Source: a virus
Reading direction: 5' to 3' (one strand)
DNA length: 44,549 bases
Virus record (IMG/VR): IMGVR_UViG_3300011114_000959
Location: 1-44,549 of that record
Both the position numbers and the translations under genes were made by a program. The notes beneath the pieces were generated by a model, which had not been told where the DNA came from, ran no database searches, and saw nothing but the letters and a program-made list of their open reading frames with translations. Of this stretch, positions 1 to 6,445 are shown piece after piece (position 1 is the first letter of the stretch; every line of letters begins with the position of its first letter).

Positions 1-127
1 CACCGGCGTAAATCCGCGATCCAGCCGTCGCTTGGCTTTGGCGAATGTCGCGTTATCAATCTCGCTGCCGACGAACCGCCGTCCCTCAATCAGCGCGGCA
101 AGGCCTGTTGTCGCACCGCCAAGGCAA
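1..127. repeat. Left copy of a 127-bp terminal direct repeat (circular join)
   Basis: These bases are identical to the last 127 of the window. Removing one copy leaves a 44,422-base circle in which the methyltransferase frame continues without a break. The length matches a common assembler k-mer size, so I read it as a circular-contig overlap and not as a biological terminal repeat. Confidence 0.95.
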
Positions 128-708
128 GGGTCGGCAATCAAGTCACCCGTCCGCGAATAGTCCCGCACAAGCGCCCGCATCAGCCACTCAGGCTTGCCGC
201 CTGTGATAAACTGCCGCTCGCTTGGGCCGTAATAACCACCAGGCAACGTGCCCCACTTGGCAAACTCAGGCGTGCGCGGGCGACTCACGACGATGTGGAT
301 CGCCCAACTTGAAGGCCCATCGCCGCACAGCCGCACCGTCATCCCTGAGATGATCGCTGGAACGTCCTGAAACGTCACGCGGTTGTGTCGCGCCATCGCT
401 GCTTTCCAGTGCGGCATCAGCACATCGTCGGTCAGGCTCACCATCCAACCGCGCGTGCGCGGTGCCCAGAAGTCGACAAAGGCGTCGACGTCGGCGGGTG
501 TCCATCCGCTGTATTCAATTTGCTGCCGCTCAACGCGTACATCGGTTTTGCCGTTGTTGCGAACCCAGCCATCAGCAGCGGCAACGCCGTCACGGTGTCC
601 GTCGTGCGTTTTGGAAGAATACGGGCAATCACAAATCAAAACATCGGCTTGCGCGTCTTGCATCACTTCGCGATAATCGCCGCAGCGAAGGTCTGGTTTT
701 TCGTTCAT
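1..708 (-). CDS. DNA methyltransferase, N6A/N4C type (N-terminal 236 of 250 codons; spans circular join)
   Basis: Probable site-specific amino-methyltransferase that modifies phage DNA. The ATG is at 708-706. Residues 27-30 read D-C-P-Y, a variant of the catalytic DPPY motif, and residues 193-200 (D-P-C-L-G-G-A-T) form the AdoMet-binding motif. The catalytic motif comes before the AdoMet motif, as in beta-class N4/N6 enzymes such as PF01555. The frame runs off the left edge and resumes at 44422, ending at 44378, which gives 250 residues. The protein ends in QVELF, close to the bacterial beta-clamp-binding pentapeptide QL(S/D)LF. Its own ribosome site is weak, but a 12-codon ORF ends on its start with an ATGA overlap, suggesting coupled translation. 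Target base and site cannot be read from sequence. Confidence 0.85.
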   Translation of the reverse strand, partial: MNEKPDLRCGDYREVMQDAQADVLICDCPYSSKTHDGHRDGVAAADGWVRNNGKTDVRVERQQIEYSGWTPADVDAFVDFWAPRTRGWMVSLTDDVLMPHWKAAMARHNRVTFQDVPAIISGMTVRLCGDGPSSWAIHIVVSRPRTPEFAKWGTLPGGYYGPSERQFITGGKPEWLMRALVRDYSRTGDLIADPCLGGATTGLAALIEGRRFVGSEIDNATFAKAKRRLDRGFTPV

Positions 709-743
709 GCGTCGTACCCAAACAAGTCTGCGGAAGCGTTCAT
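705..743 (-). CDS. 12-codon mini-ORF bridging the RuvC-like and methyltransferase genes
   Basis: The frame encodes MNASADLFGYDA. Its ATG (743-741) overlaps the TGA of the RuvC-like gene as ATGA, and its TGA overlaps the ATG of the methyltransferase in the same way. A good ribosome site, GAGGG, lies just upstream, whereas the methyltransferase has only a weak one. I infer a translational relay between the flanking genes. The peptide contains ADLF, faintly like a sliding-clamp-binding motif, but this could be chance in so short a sequence. Confidence 0.4.
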   Translation of the reverse strand: MNASADLFGYDA

Positions 744-1381
744 TTTCCCTCGCTCAAAATCTGCCCCAAGGCCCAAGCACAGGCGAACGCCGCCCGCGCG
801 TGGTTGCCCATGCCCGCCAAGTGTCCCGCCGGTCGGTCCGGTGTCGCCTCGCGCAGCAGTTCCGGCGGCACCGCAGACACAGCCGCTTTCGTCCGCGTCG
901 CAGGTTTGCCAACTTTGCCGCGCGTCCACTTTGCCTGCTCACCGCGCTTCGGGCCCGCCATCGCAGCATCGCCGCCGTGGTCTGCGAGCGTCGCCTTCCA
1001 AATTGCGCTGTCGCCCGTCACAGACACGCCGAAACGCTGCCGCAGTTGGTGCGCCACAGCCCGCCGCTCAAGCTGGTAGATGTCGCCGCTGTGGTCCCAA
1101 GCGCCGTGCAGCATATCGCGGCCAACAGATGTGCCGCCCGCCACGCCAAGGATCCAGCCGCACTGCTCACACGCATCAGCGATGTCGTTGCCCGCAATCC
1201 CGTAGGCGCGCGGTCGTTCGATTGCCAGCGGCACCCGAATCGCGCCCAGAATCAGGCGGATTTGATCGCCTGCGTCCGCTGCCGTCGAATCGATTTCGCC
1301 GTGTCGGATGACCGTGCGCGTGTCGGTGCAATATTCGCACCAGCCGATGACTTTGCCAGGGTCGATTCCGCAGATTCGCAT
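740..1381 (-). CDS. RuvC-like Holliday-junction resolvase / RNase H-fold nuclease
   Basis: 213-residue protein that begins MRICGIDPG, the first strand of the RuvC/RNase H fold with the first catalytic Asp, followed by IERP around residue 64 that supplies the second acid. Such phage enzymes cut branched DNA during recombination or before packaging. The ATG at 1381 was chosen over a start 11 codons earlier because it opens the conserved strand, has a purine-rich site GGGGAA upstream, and lies one base after the stop of the preceding gene. The usual C-terminal D-x-x-D/H pair is not clear. The helix there reads GNHARAAFACAWA, with Asn-His and Arg where acids are expected, so metal binding may be altered. 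The segment at about residues 135-185 is basic and poorly conserved in look. Confidence 0.75.
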   Translation of the reverse strand: MRICGIDPGKVIGWCEYCTDTRTVIRHGEIDSTAADAGDQIRLILGAIRVPLAIERPRAYGIAGNDIADACEQCGWILGVAGGTSVGRDMLHGAWDHSGDIYQLERRAVAHQLRQRFGVSVTGDSAIWKATLADHGGDAAMAGPKRGEQAKWTRGKVGKPATRTKAAVSAVPPELLREATPDRPAGHLAGMGNHARAAFACAWALGQILSEGK

Positions 1382-1382
1382 G

Positions 1383-2483
1383 TTATTCCCCAGCCCTTTC
1401 TGCCAGCAGCGCATGATTCAGCGCCGAAATGGTAGCCACAAAATCATCAAATTCCGCACCGTTGGCAGCCTCACGCGCTGACCGGATTGCGGTTGCGGTG
1501 GCGAGTTCCACCGACAGATTGCGGATTTGACGTTGGGCCGAGTTCAAGTCGCCTTTAAGGTCAAGGGTTTGCTCGCTCAATTCCACAATCCTCGCATCTT
1601 GCGGCTGGGATTTGAGTGCGGCGAGTTCGCGGCGTAGCCCGCGCACAATTTCGTGCAAATCCGTGTCGCTAGAGATTGCGTCTTTCAAGCCTTGGAGCAT
1701 TGCAAGGTTGTCGGCGTGGAGTGATTTTTGCGTCGCGAGTTCAGCTGTGAGGCGTTGAATTTCAAGCCGGTTTTCTTCAAGAAATTCGCTGACCTCTTTG
1801 CTGACGGGGCGATTTTCGCCAGCAATGAACCACATGTATTTATTGCTAATGTAGCCCAATTGCGCAGTAACCAGCGCGCCCTTCGCCGTGGCGAGTTCAT
1901 CCATCGTGGCCTGTCGCGCCGCTCGCATCGAGTCGAAGTCACGCCGCAAATCATCCCGCCCGCTCTCCGCTTCAGCTAGGTCCGCCGTCAACTTGGTGAG
2001 TTCGACCATCCGATCGATGTTCCGATCGTTGTGTGCGTTCCGGTCCTGCGTCATTTCCGCCAGCGCGGCGGTCAACTCGGCGATCTTGGCGTGCAGTGTG
2101 GTAATCGCAGCGTCTTTGATAGGCTCACGCTGGCCGAATGCGGTCAACTGCGTGTTCAGCCAATCGTTTTCAACTGCGAGATTGGCGTTCATCCCTTGCA
2201 CGGCAAGCAGGTCTGCGCGCAGTTTCGCGACCTGTGCGCCACCACGTTCCGCGTCGCGGCGAAAGTCATCGAACATCGCTCGCGTAGTGTCGTCGCTCAG
2301 CAATATCTTGTCGCATTTGTGGGTGTTGATCTCCGTTTTCGCCCCCTCCAAATTCCGCTGACAGTCGCGCAAGTCGTCGGCAAGTGAATGGTTTCGCTGG
2401 CGAAGCAACATCAAATAGGCGGCGATGCCGACAGCGCTGGGTGACAGGTCGTCGAATTTGTGCTTGTCAATTTGCAGCATCAC
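1383..2483 (-). CDS. Large coiled-coil protein, function unknown
   Basis: 366-residue protein dominated by heptad-like Leu/Ala-rich helices from about residue 30 to 350, with no enzyme motif I recognise. Two adjacent starts are possible, GTG at 2483 and ATG at 2480, both behind an AGAGGTG ribosome site. The same frame stays open upstream to about 2580 without ATG, GTG or TTG, so a rarer start cannot be excluded. A short non-helical stretch with two Trp-containing elements (NKYMWFIAGE) sits near the middle. It lies one base upstream of the RuvC-like gene and is probably co-translated with it. A structural or scaffold role in replication or host takeover is only a guess. Confidence 0.7.
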   Translation of the reverse strand: MMLQIDKHKFDDLSPSAVGIAAYLMLLRQRNHSLADDLRDCQRNLEGAKTEINTHKCDKILLSDDTTRAMFDDFRRDAERGGAQVAKLRADLLAVQGMNANLAVENDWLNTQLTAFGQREPIKDAAITTLHAKIAELTAALAEMTQDRNAHNDRNIDRMVELTKLTADLAEAESGRDDLRRDFDSMRAARQATMDELATAKGALVTAQLGYISNKYMWFIAGENRPVSKEVSEFLEENRLEIQRLTAELATQKSLHADNLAMLQGLKDAISSDTDLHEIVRGLRRELAALKSQPQDARIVELSEQTLDLKGDLNSAQRQIRNLSVELATATAIRSAREAANGAEFDDFVATISALNHALLAERAGE

Positions 2484-2698
2484 TTCAACACCTCTGCGCA
2501 GTTGCGCTGATAATTGCCGTTCGTAAATGAGCCTTTTTCCGCTCGTGCTCAGGAGGGCCGGAATCTCAATTTCAATGGTTAGTTACGCCGGTTCGAGCCT
2601 CACTCCATTTGTCGCGGCTGTCCGCTCGTCTTTGCCCCGTATCGCCGGGGCCACGCGACTTCCGCTCTGCCCGCAGGCAGTCTTTAGTTTTCTACAGC
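2484..2698. other. Gap between SSB-like and coiled-coil genes with two hairpins
   Basis: 215 bases without a convincing gene. Two perfect inverted repeats stand close together: GCCCCG (2634-2639) with CGGGGC (2646-2651), and CTGCC (2667-2671) with GGCAG (2676-2680). In the leftward mRNA both would fold just after the SSB-like stop codon. There is no following U-tract, so they look more like mRNA processing or attenuation elements than a classical terminator. Confidence 0.4.
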
Positions 2699-3070
2699 CT
2701 AAAACGGCACTAAACTGCTGCTGTCAAACGGCGGTTGCAACACCGGCAGTCCAGGTTCTTTGCGCAGGTCGGTAATCCGCCATGTCGTGATCACCCGCTC
2801 CTGCCCATCGGGCGCAACCCAGATTTTCGCGTTACCCCTGCCGCGCACCTTGACCGCATCCAGCGGCAGAAGCGCAGCCACCGCCTCCTTGAACGCGGGC
2901 GGTACGTCGAATTTCACAACCACTTCCGGCACCTGTCGCTCATTGCCGCTTTTGTCGCGGTAACTGTCCGCTGGCTTAAAAACATGCAACGTCAAGTAAT
3001 CGTTGCGTGACTCCACAGTGCGCACATAGCCTGTTGTGGTTCTCTCGTCGCTTGGATAAATTCGCTCCAT
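2699..3070 (-). CDS. Putative single-stranded DNA-binding protein
   Basis: 123-residue protein just downstream of the ERF annealing gene. The body alternates short hydrophobic and charged stretches, as in a beta-rich OB-like fold (for example EVVVKF, VKVRGRG and ERVITTW). The C-terminus is a proline-rich linker ending DSSSLVPF, which resembles the acidic, Phe-ending tip by which SSB proteins recruit partners. The ATG has a strong GGAG site seven bases upstream. I do not see a clear match to bacterial SSB over the whole length, so the call rests on tail, size and position. An unrelated ERF-linked protein is the alternative. Confidence 0.5.
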   Translation of the reverse strand: MERIYPSDERTTTGYVRTVESRNDYLTLHVFKPADSYRDKSGNERQVPEVVVKFDVPPAFKEAVAALLPLDAVKVRGRGNAKIWVAPDGQERVITTWRITDLRKEPGLPVLQPPFDSSSLVPF

Positions 3071-3094
3071 TGGTATCTCCTAAAGTGTGTATGG

Positions 3095-3814
3095 TTACAG
3101 CGAGATGCACTTGTCACAGGACACCGCGCTGCGCTCTGCCCAATCGGTTCGCCCGCACGACTTGCACGGCTCCTGCTCAAAACCGGTATCCGGCGTTTGC
3201 AACGCAACCTTGCGCGCCCGCAGTTCATTTTGCTGCGCCTCCGTCGCCCCGGACAGCCGCGCGGCGTGAAACGCTTTCTCCAGCTCGGCCATCGTCGCCG
3301 CCTGTCGTCCGGCTGTCATTGCCACATCCAGCGCGGATTGTGGGGCTGGCTTGGTCTGTACGGGCTTGGGTGCGGGCGGAGCGGGCGTTGCCGCCTGTTT
3401 GGCGGGCGCGGGCGTCTGGGGTGATTTGTGCGCCGCAGCGTTGCCGTCGTCGTCGTCCACGCCGATGCCGACGATGGCGCTCAACCCGTAGCGCCGCCCG
3501 TAACTGATTGCGCTGCCCATCCCTTGCGCGTCGGGCTTGCCCGGCTTGCAGGCGAACGTGCCTTCAATCCACTGCCCGCTTGCATGCAAAAGGCGAGTTA
3601 TCACCGTCACCTTCTGCTCGTCGCCCTCAGCGACCTGCACCACGGCCAGACCATGCTTCGCCAGCGGCACGCGGCAGGCGTCAAGCACGCTCGCCAATGT
3701 AGCGTACTTGCTGCCGAAGTGCGGGTTTACGCGGTCTTTGTCCGCATGGGTCAACTCGCCCTGCGCGGCAGACAACGCCGCAGCCAACTTGTCAATTTCG
3801 TTACTCGTTTGCAT
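3095..3814 (-). CDS. erf: ERF-family single-strand annealing recombinase
   Basis: 239-residue protein of the ERF superfamily, which pairs complementary single strands during phage recombination and genome circularisation. The N-terminal 130 residues carry the family signature NPHFGSKYATLASV near residue 30 and GSAISYGRRYGLSAIVGI near residue 100, followed by the acidic DDDDGN. A long Ala/Pro linker (about 130-170) leads to a helical segment and a C-terminal zinc ribbon with C-x2-C and C-x2-C pairs. That added ribbon is not part of the minimal ERF domain and may bind DNA or a partner. The start has an AAGAGG ribosome site. Neighbours (Gp157-like upstream, SSB-like downstream) form a usual phage recombination block. 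Confidence 0.92.
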   Translation of the reverse strand: MQTSNEIDKLAAALSAAQGELTHADKDRVNPHFGSKYATLASVLDACRVPLAKHGLAVVQVAEGDEQKVTVITRLLHASGQWIEGTFACKPGKPDAQGMGSAISYGRRYGLSAIVGIGVDDDDGNAAAHKSPQTPAPAKQAATPAPPAPKPVQTKPAPQSALDVAMTAGRQAATMAELEKAFHAARLSGATEAQQNELRARKVALQTPDTGFEQEPCKSCGRTDWAERSAVSCDKCISL

Positions 3815-3852
3815 GAGATACCTCTTGGCGTATTTTTCGCCAATTTGTTGTT

Positions 3853-4389
3853 TTACTTACTGAAAACGACACTCTCATTTTCGTGCGGAACAATCTCCGC
3901 ACCGGGCACCGCAACGCCTGATTTGATCGAGGCTTTGATAGCCGTCTTGTCCGCAGCAACCGTCACCCGCTGAAATGCCAGCGGCAACAGCGCCACGTCC
4001 GCAACTTCCACGGTCTCGGATTTGCGTGCTCTAAGCGCGACCCAGCCGCCGGCGAACTCAACCTTTGCCTCGCCGGTCAAAGCGATGTGCTCGCGCAGCA
4101 GCAACTCCGTCCGCTGCGTCACCCGCTCCGCAACCGCGTCCAGCCGTTTGGCCGCGTCCAGCAGGCGTTGACCTTCGCCGCGCAGCCAAGCGGCGTCAGC
4201 GTCGGCTTTGCGAATCACAGCGCCACAGGCACCGAATTTTGACACAGCAGCGTCCAGGTACTCGGTCAACTGGCGGTCCCAGTCAGCCTCCTGCTCGGCA
4301 TCGTCCCAGCCATCGGCGGCGGTCGCTGTCAACGCGCTTGCGACCAGCGCAAGGCTGTACGCGGTCATTTTGGGTTGTTCAATTTGCAT
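3853..4389 (-). CDS. Siphovirus Gp157-like protein
   Basis: 178-residue protein that fits the Siphovirus Gp157 family (PF05565). It has an N-terminal helical region with many Asp/Glu, a central helix bundle (about 60-110), and the C-terminal pattern in which LLPLAFQRV is followed by DKTAIKASIKSGVAVPGAEIV. Members occur next to ERF or SSB genes and have been linked to phage resistance in streptococci, but the activity is not established. The ATG at 4389 was chosen because GGAG sits seven bases upstream and the family begins there. A longer frame upstream lies inside the HTH gene and reads as shadow. The start overlaps the HTH gene by 11 bases. Confidence 0.8.
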   Translation of the reverse strand: MQIEQPKMTAYSLALVASALTATAADGWDDAEQEADWDRQLTEYLDAAVSKFGACGAVIRKADADAAWLRGEGQRLLDAAKRLDAVAERVTQRTELLLREHIALTGEAKVEFAGGWVALRARKSETVEVADVALLPLAFQRVTVAADKTAIKASIKSGVAVPGAEIVPHENESVVFSK

Positions 4390-4564
4390 TGGTTTTCTCC
4401 GGCAGTTTGGGCAGGAAAGGCGCAAGCATTTCCAGCGTGTAGACGCGGTGGTCCAGCGCATTTCGCAGGGCCGTCAGTTTGCCGCTTTTGTCCCAGCGCA
4501 GCAGGGTTTTGTGCGATACGCCGATTTGCTTGGCGGCATCGCTGATTTGAATTACATCGGCCAT
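4379..4564 (-). CDS. Small MerR/excisionase-type helix-turn-helix protein
   Basis: 61 residues with a winged-helix pattern of the MerR/Xis kind: ISDAAKQIGVSHKTLLRWDKSGKL forms the helix-turn-helix and HRVYTLEML the wing. It likely binds DNA and may regulate its own operon or assist recombination. It is the first gene after a well-formed promoter (4607-4635), with a GGGAGA ribosome site, and overlaps the Gp157-like gene. No integrase is present, so an excisionase role is not supported and a regulator is more likely. Confidence 0.75.
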   Translation of the reverse strand: MADVIQISDAAKQIGVSHKTLLRWDKSGKLTALRNALDHRVYTLEMLAPFLPKLPEKTNAN

Positions 4565-4606
4565 CGGTCTCCCTTTGCGCGGTTTGCGTCCCGCGTTGTC
4601 ATGTGC

Positions 4607-4635
4607 AGTCTAGGTCAGCCGTCAATTGCAGTCAA
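4607..4635 (-). promoter_or_regulatory. Sigma70-like promoter for the recombination block
   Basis: On the minus strand TTGACT (4635-4630) is followed after exactly 17 bases by TAGACT (4612-4607). It sits in the only clear gap of this part of the operon, about 43 bases before the HTH start. The -35 element is identical to that of the main leftward promoter near 15.63 kb. Confidence 0.6.
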
Positions 4636-4669
4636 GCGAATTCGAGCGGAAATCGTCATTGGCGCAAAA

Positions 4670-4978
4670 CTATTTCGCAACCCCTTCAAACTCAGCCAGA
4701 AAAGCCAGCGCAACCGCCTCAGCGCGGGTCGGTTTTGGTTCATAGCCAGCGGGAATGTCGTTGTGCCAGCAGAACCATTTGCCGTTATCGCCAGCGAGAA
4801 TGCCGCGCTGCAAATCGTGCTCCGGCAAATCCAGCAGCAACAGCGGCCAACTCGATTCGAGATCGGGGCCTCCGAGCCCGCCCACGCTCGCCCAAATTAT
4901 TCCGTCTCGATAGCTCGTCACCTCGCGCCACCGCTGCGTTTTCCCAATCCGTGCCGCCAGTTCTTTGAGATCAGCCAT
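4670..4978 (-). CDS. Hypothetical phage protein
   Basis: 102 residues, rich in Trp (RWREV, IIWASVG, KWFCWHND) with a helical C-terminus PTRAEAVALAFLAEF. The arrangement is of the small accessory kind found beside DUF551-like genes in phage early operons, where a short sandwich domain ends in a helix beginning with Pro. I cannot name a family. It begins eight bases inside the preceding DUF551-like gene, so the two are probably translated together. The next segment downstream holds the promoter of the recombination block. Confidence 0.6.
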   Translation of the reverse strand: MADLKELAARIGKTQRWREVTSYRDGIIWASVGGLGGPDLESSWPLLLLDLPEHDLQRGILAGDNGKWFCWHNDIPAGYEPKPTRAEAVALAFLAEFEGVAK

Positions 4979-5264
4979 GATTCACCTCCGGTTTCGCTGG
5001 CATTTCCCGCCAAGCAACCACGTCCGCAGTCGGCCATCCTGACCAGTCGTCGCTGTGACTGTGCGCCACGCCGATGTAGCCGCTGGCCAGCAAGAGCAGC
5101 ACGTCGCGGGTCGTGTCGGGAAAGCTGCCGTCGGTATGCCACCGCTCGCGCTCCTCGATGACCGCAAGTTTGGCGCGCAGTTGCGCAAGTTCTGCCGCCG
5201 CCTCAATAGCCAAGTCTGATTCTGCCGGGAAAAATGCCAGCAATGCGTCAAGTCCTTGTTTCAT
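4971..5264 (-). CDS. DUF551-like phage protein
   Basis: 97 residues. The N-terminal half is a short helix (residues 10-40, rich in Ala, Glu and Leu). The C-terminal half has the DUF551-like order: RWHTDGSFPD, then VLLLLASGYIGVAHS, ending VVAWREMPAKPE, with Trp and the final W-x-x-x-P signature. Proteins of this family are frequent in early regions of phages of Gram-negative hosts and have no assigned role. The start overlaps the stop of the upstream small gene as ATGA. A second, more distant relative is encoded at 11229-11639. Confidence 0.65.
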   Translation of the reverse strand: MKQGLDALLAFFPAESDLAIEAAAELAQLRAKLAVIEERERWHTDGSFPDTTRDVLLLLASGYIGVAHSHSDDWSGWPTADVVAWREMPAKPEVNHG

Positions 5265-5452
5265 TTACCCTCCAGCGCATCAAGCGCGGCGTCAAGTTGT
5301 TTTGCTGAGTCTGCCATTGCCCTCCACGCGGCATCTTGGGCGGCAAGCGCATCGCTCCATCGGCGCTGGCATTCGCGGTGTACCTTGGTCGCGGCAATGA
5401 CGGCTGAGCGTGCGGCGTGTTGCTCTGCTGGCGCCTTTGTTGTCGGTTTCAT
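5261..5452 (-). CDS. Small helical protein, unknown function
   Basis: 63 residues, MKPTTKAPAEQ at the start and then one continuous Ala/Glu/Arg-rich helix with four Trp/Arg positions (RRWSDAL, AAWRAM). The ATG at 5452 forms an ATGA overlap with the stop of the XRE coiled-coil gene, and its own stop overlaps the start of the DUF551-like gene in the same way. This supports the short start over one 36 codons earlier, which would lie inside the upstream gene. It may act with the coiled-coil protein, but only the coupling supports this. Confidence 0.55.
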   Translation of the reverse strand: MKPTTKAPAEQHAARSAVIAATKVHRECQRRWSDALAAQDAAWRAMADSAKQLDAALDALEGK

Positions 5453-6207
5453 TTGCCACCGCCTTCGCCGTCGGTCGGCGCGTCCAGAATCGCAAAGATT
5501 TCGCTGTACCCAGCCCTCGCGAAAGGAATTATCGCCGGTCGCTGCTCGTAGCTCAGGCACTTTGTCCGTACTTCCGCCAACTTCGCCTCCGTTGCGGCGA
5601 TTTGGGCGGTCAAATACTCAATCGATTCATCCCGCATTGCGATGACCAGTGCTGAGTCACCTGCCGTGTCGAGCTTCGCCCGCAACCCCGCAATCTCCTC
5701 CTGCGCCGCGTACAACCCCTCGCTCTGAATCAGGTTCGCCTGTTGCAGTGCGGCGATGGTCGCAGCTTGGGCGTCAACATCACCGGCGTATGCATCCCAA
5801 TTCGCCACCGTCGCTCGCAGTTCCGCAATCTCCGCCGCTTGGCTGGCGATGGTCGCGCCGTCCCGCTCAAACCGCGCCTTTGCGCCAGCGTCAAACATTC
5901 CGCCGTCTTGCTCCAGTTCACAGATCATTGCGTGTTGATCGGCAACGCTTGTGCGGAGTTCCGCAATCAAGGCAGCCTGTGCGTCCTCGATTGGGTCGCT
6001 CTCCATCTCACGAAGCGCGGCGAGATCGAGTAGCGGAATGCTGAATAAGCGAGCCGCCTTATCTAGTGTTTGCGCTGACGGTCGCAGTTTGTCGTTCTCC
6101 ATCAACGACAACGCGGCGGCAGAAATGCCCAATAGGGGCGCGGTTTCGCGTAAGCCTTTGTCGCCGTTATTGAATCGCGCCTTTCGCAATGTTTGTCCAA
6201 GCGTCAT
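5449..6207 (-). CDS. XRE-family HTH protein with long coiled-coil tail
   Basis: 252 residues. Residues 1-65 form a Cro/C1-type helix-turn-helix: LGQTLRKAR, then LRETAPLLGISAAALSLME and PSAQTLDKAARLF. After that comes about 150 residues of near-continuous coiled coil with repeated AEIAELRA-like heptads and a short C-terminal globular piece. Such fusions suggest a DNA-binding oligomer. It could regulate early genes or organise phage DNA. No cI/cro switch architecture is visible around it, and the gene lies in the middle of a unidirectional operon, so a lysogeny repressor is unlikely. The ribosome site GGAGAGAGGG is strong. Confidence 0.7.
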   Translation of the reverse strand: MTLGQTLRKARFNNGDKGLRETAPLLGISAAALSLMENDKLRPSAQTLDKAARLFSIPLLDLAALREMESDPIEDAQAALIAELRTSVADQHAMICELEQDGGMFDAGAKARFERDGATIASQAAEIAELRATVANWDAYAGDVDAQAATIAALQQANLIQSEGLYAAQEEIAGLRAKLDTAGDSALVIAMRDESIEYLTAQIAATEAKLAEVRTKCLSYEQRPAIIPFARAGYSEIFAILDAPTDGEGGGK

Positions 6208-6235
6208 ATTCCCTCTCTCCCCAAGCGCCCTCGCG

Positions 6236-6445
6236 CTAAATTGGCCCCTTCAGCCGCCACAAATCAACTCCATAAACACTCCGCCCGCGTACCAGCACGC
6301 CAGCGGCTTCCAGTTCGTCCAGCAATTCCCGATACCTGCAGTCCTTCGCCCCTTCACCCTTCGCGCGCAGTTCCGGCAGCGTGCAACCGAGCGGATAGCG
6401 TGCGAGGCGGGCGAGGAGTTGGATGCGGGTTGCTGTGGATTTCAT
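6236..6445 (-). CDS. Small winged-helix-like protein
   Basis: 69 residues with the layout of a winged helix: RIQLLARLARYPLG, then TLPELRAK, CRYRELLDELEAAGVLVR and a terminal strand VYGVDLWRL. Lys and Arg are plentiful, so DNA binding is plausible. The ATG overlaps the stop of the SF2 helicase gene as ATGA. I cannot assign a family, and the HTH reading is an inference from hydrophobic spacing. Confidence 0.6.
   Translation of the reverse strand: MKSTATRIQLLARLARYPLGCTLPELRAKGEGAKDCRYRELLDELEAAGVLVRGRSVYGVDLWRLKGPI

Noticed and set aside
1-127. True physical terminal repeat of the virion
   Set aside because: 127 bases is a usual assembler overlap, and the repeat lies inside a gene that is whole only when the ends are joined.
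4379-4564. Excisionase of a temperate phage
   Set aside because: No integrase or attachment site was seen. The protein fits a small regulator in the recombination block.
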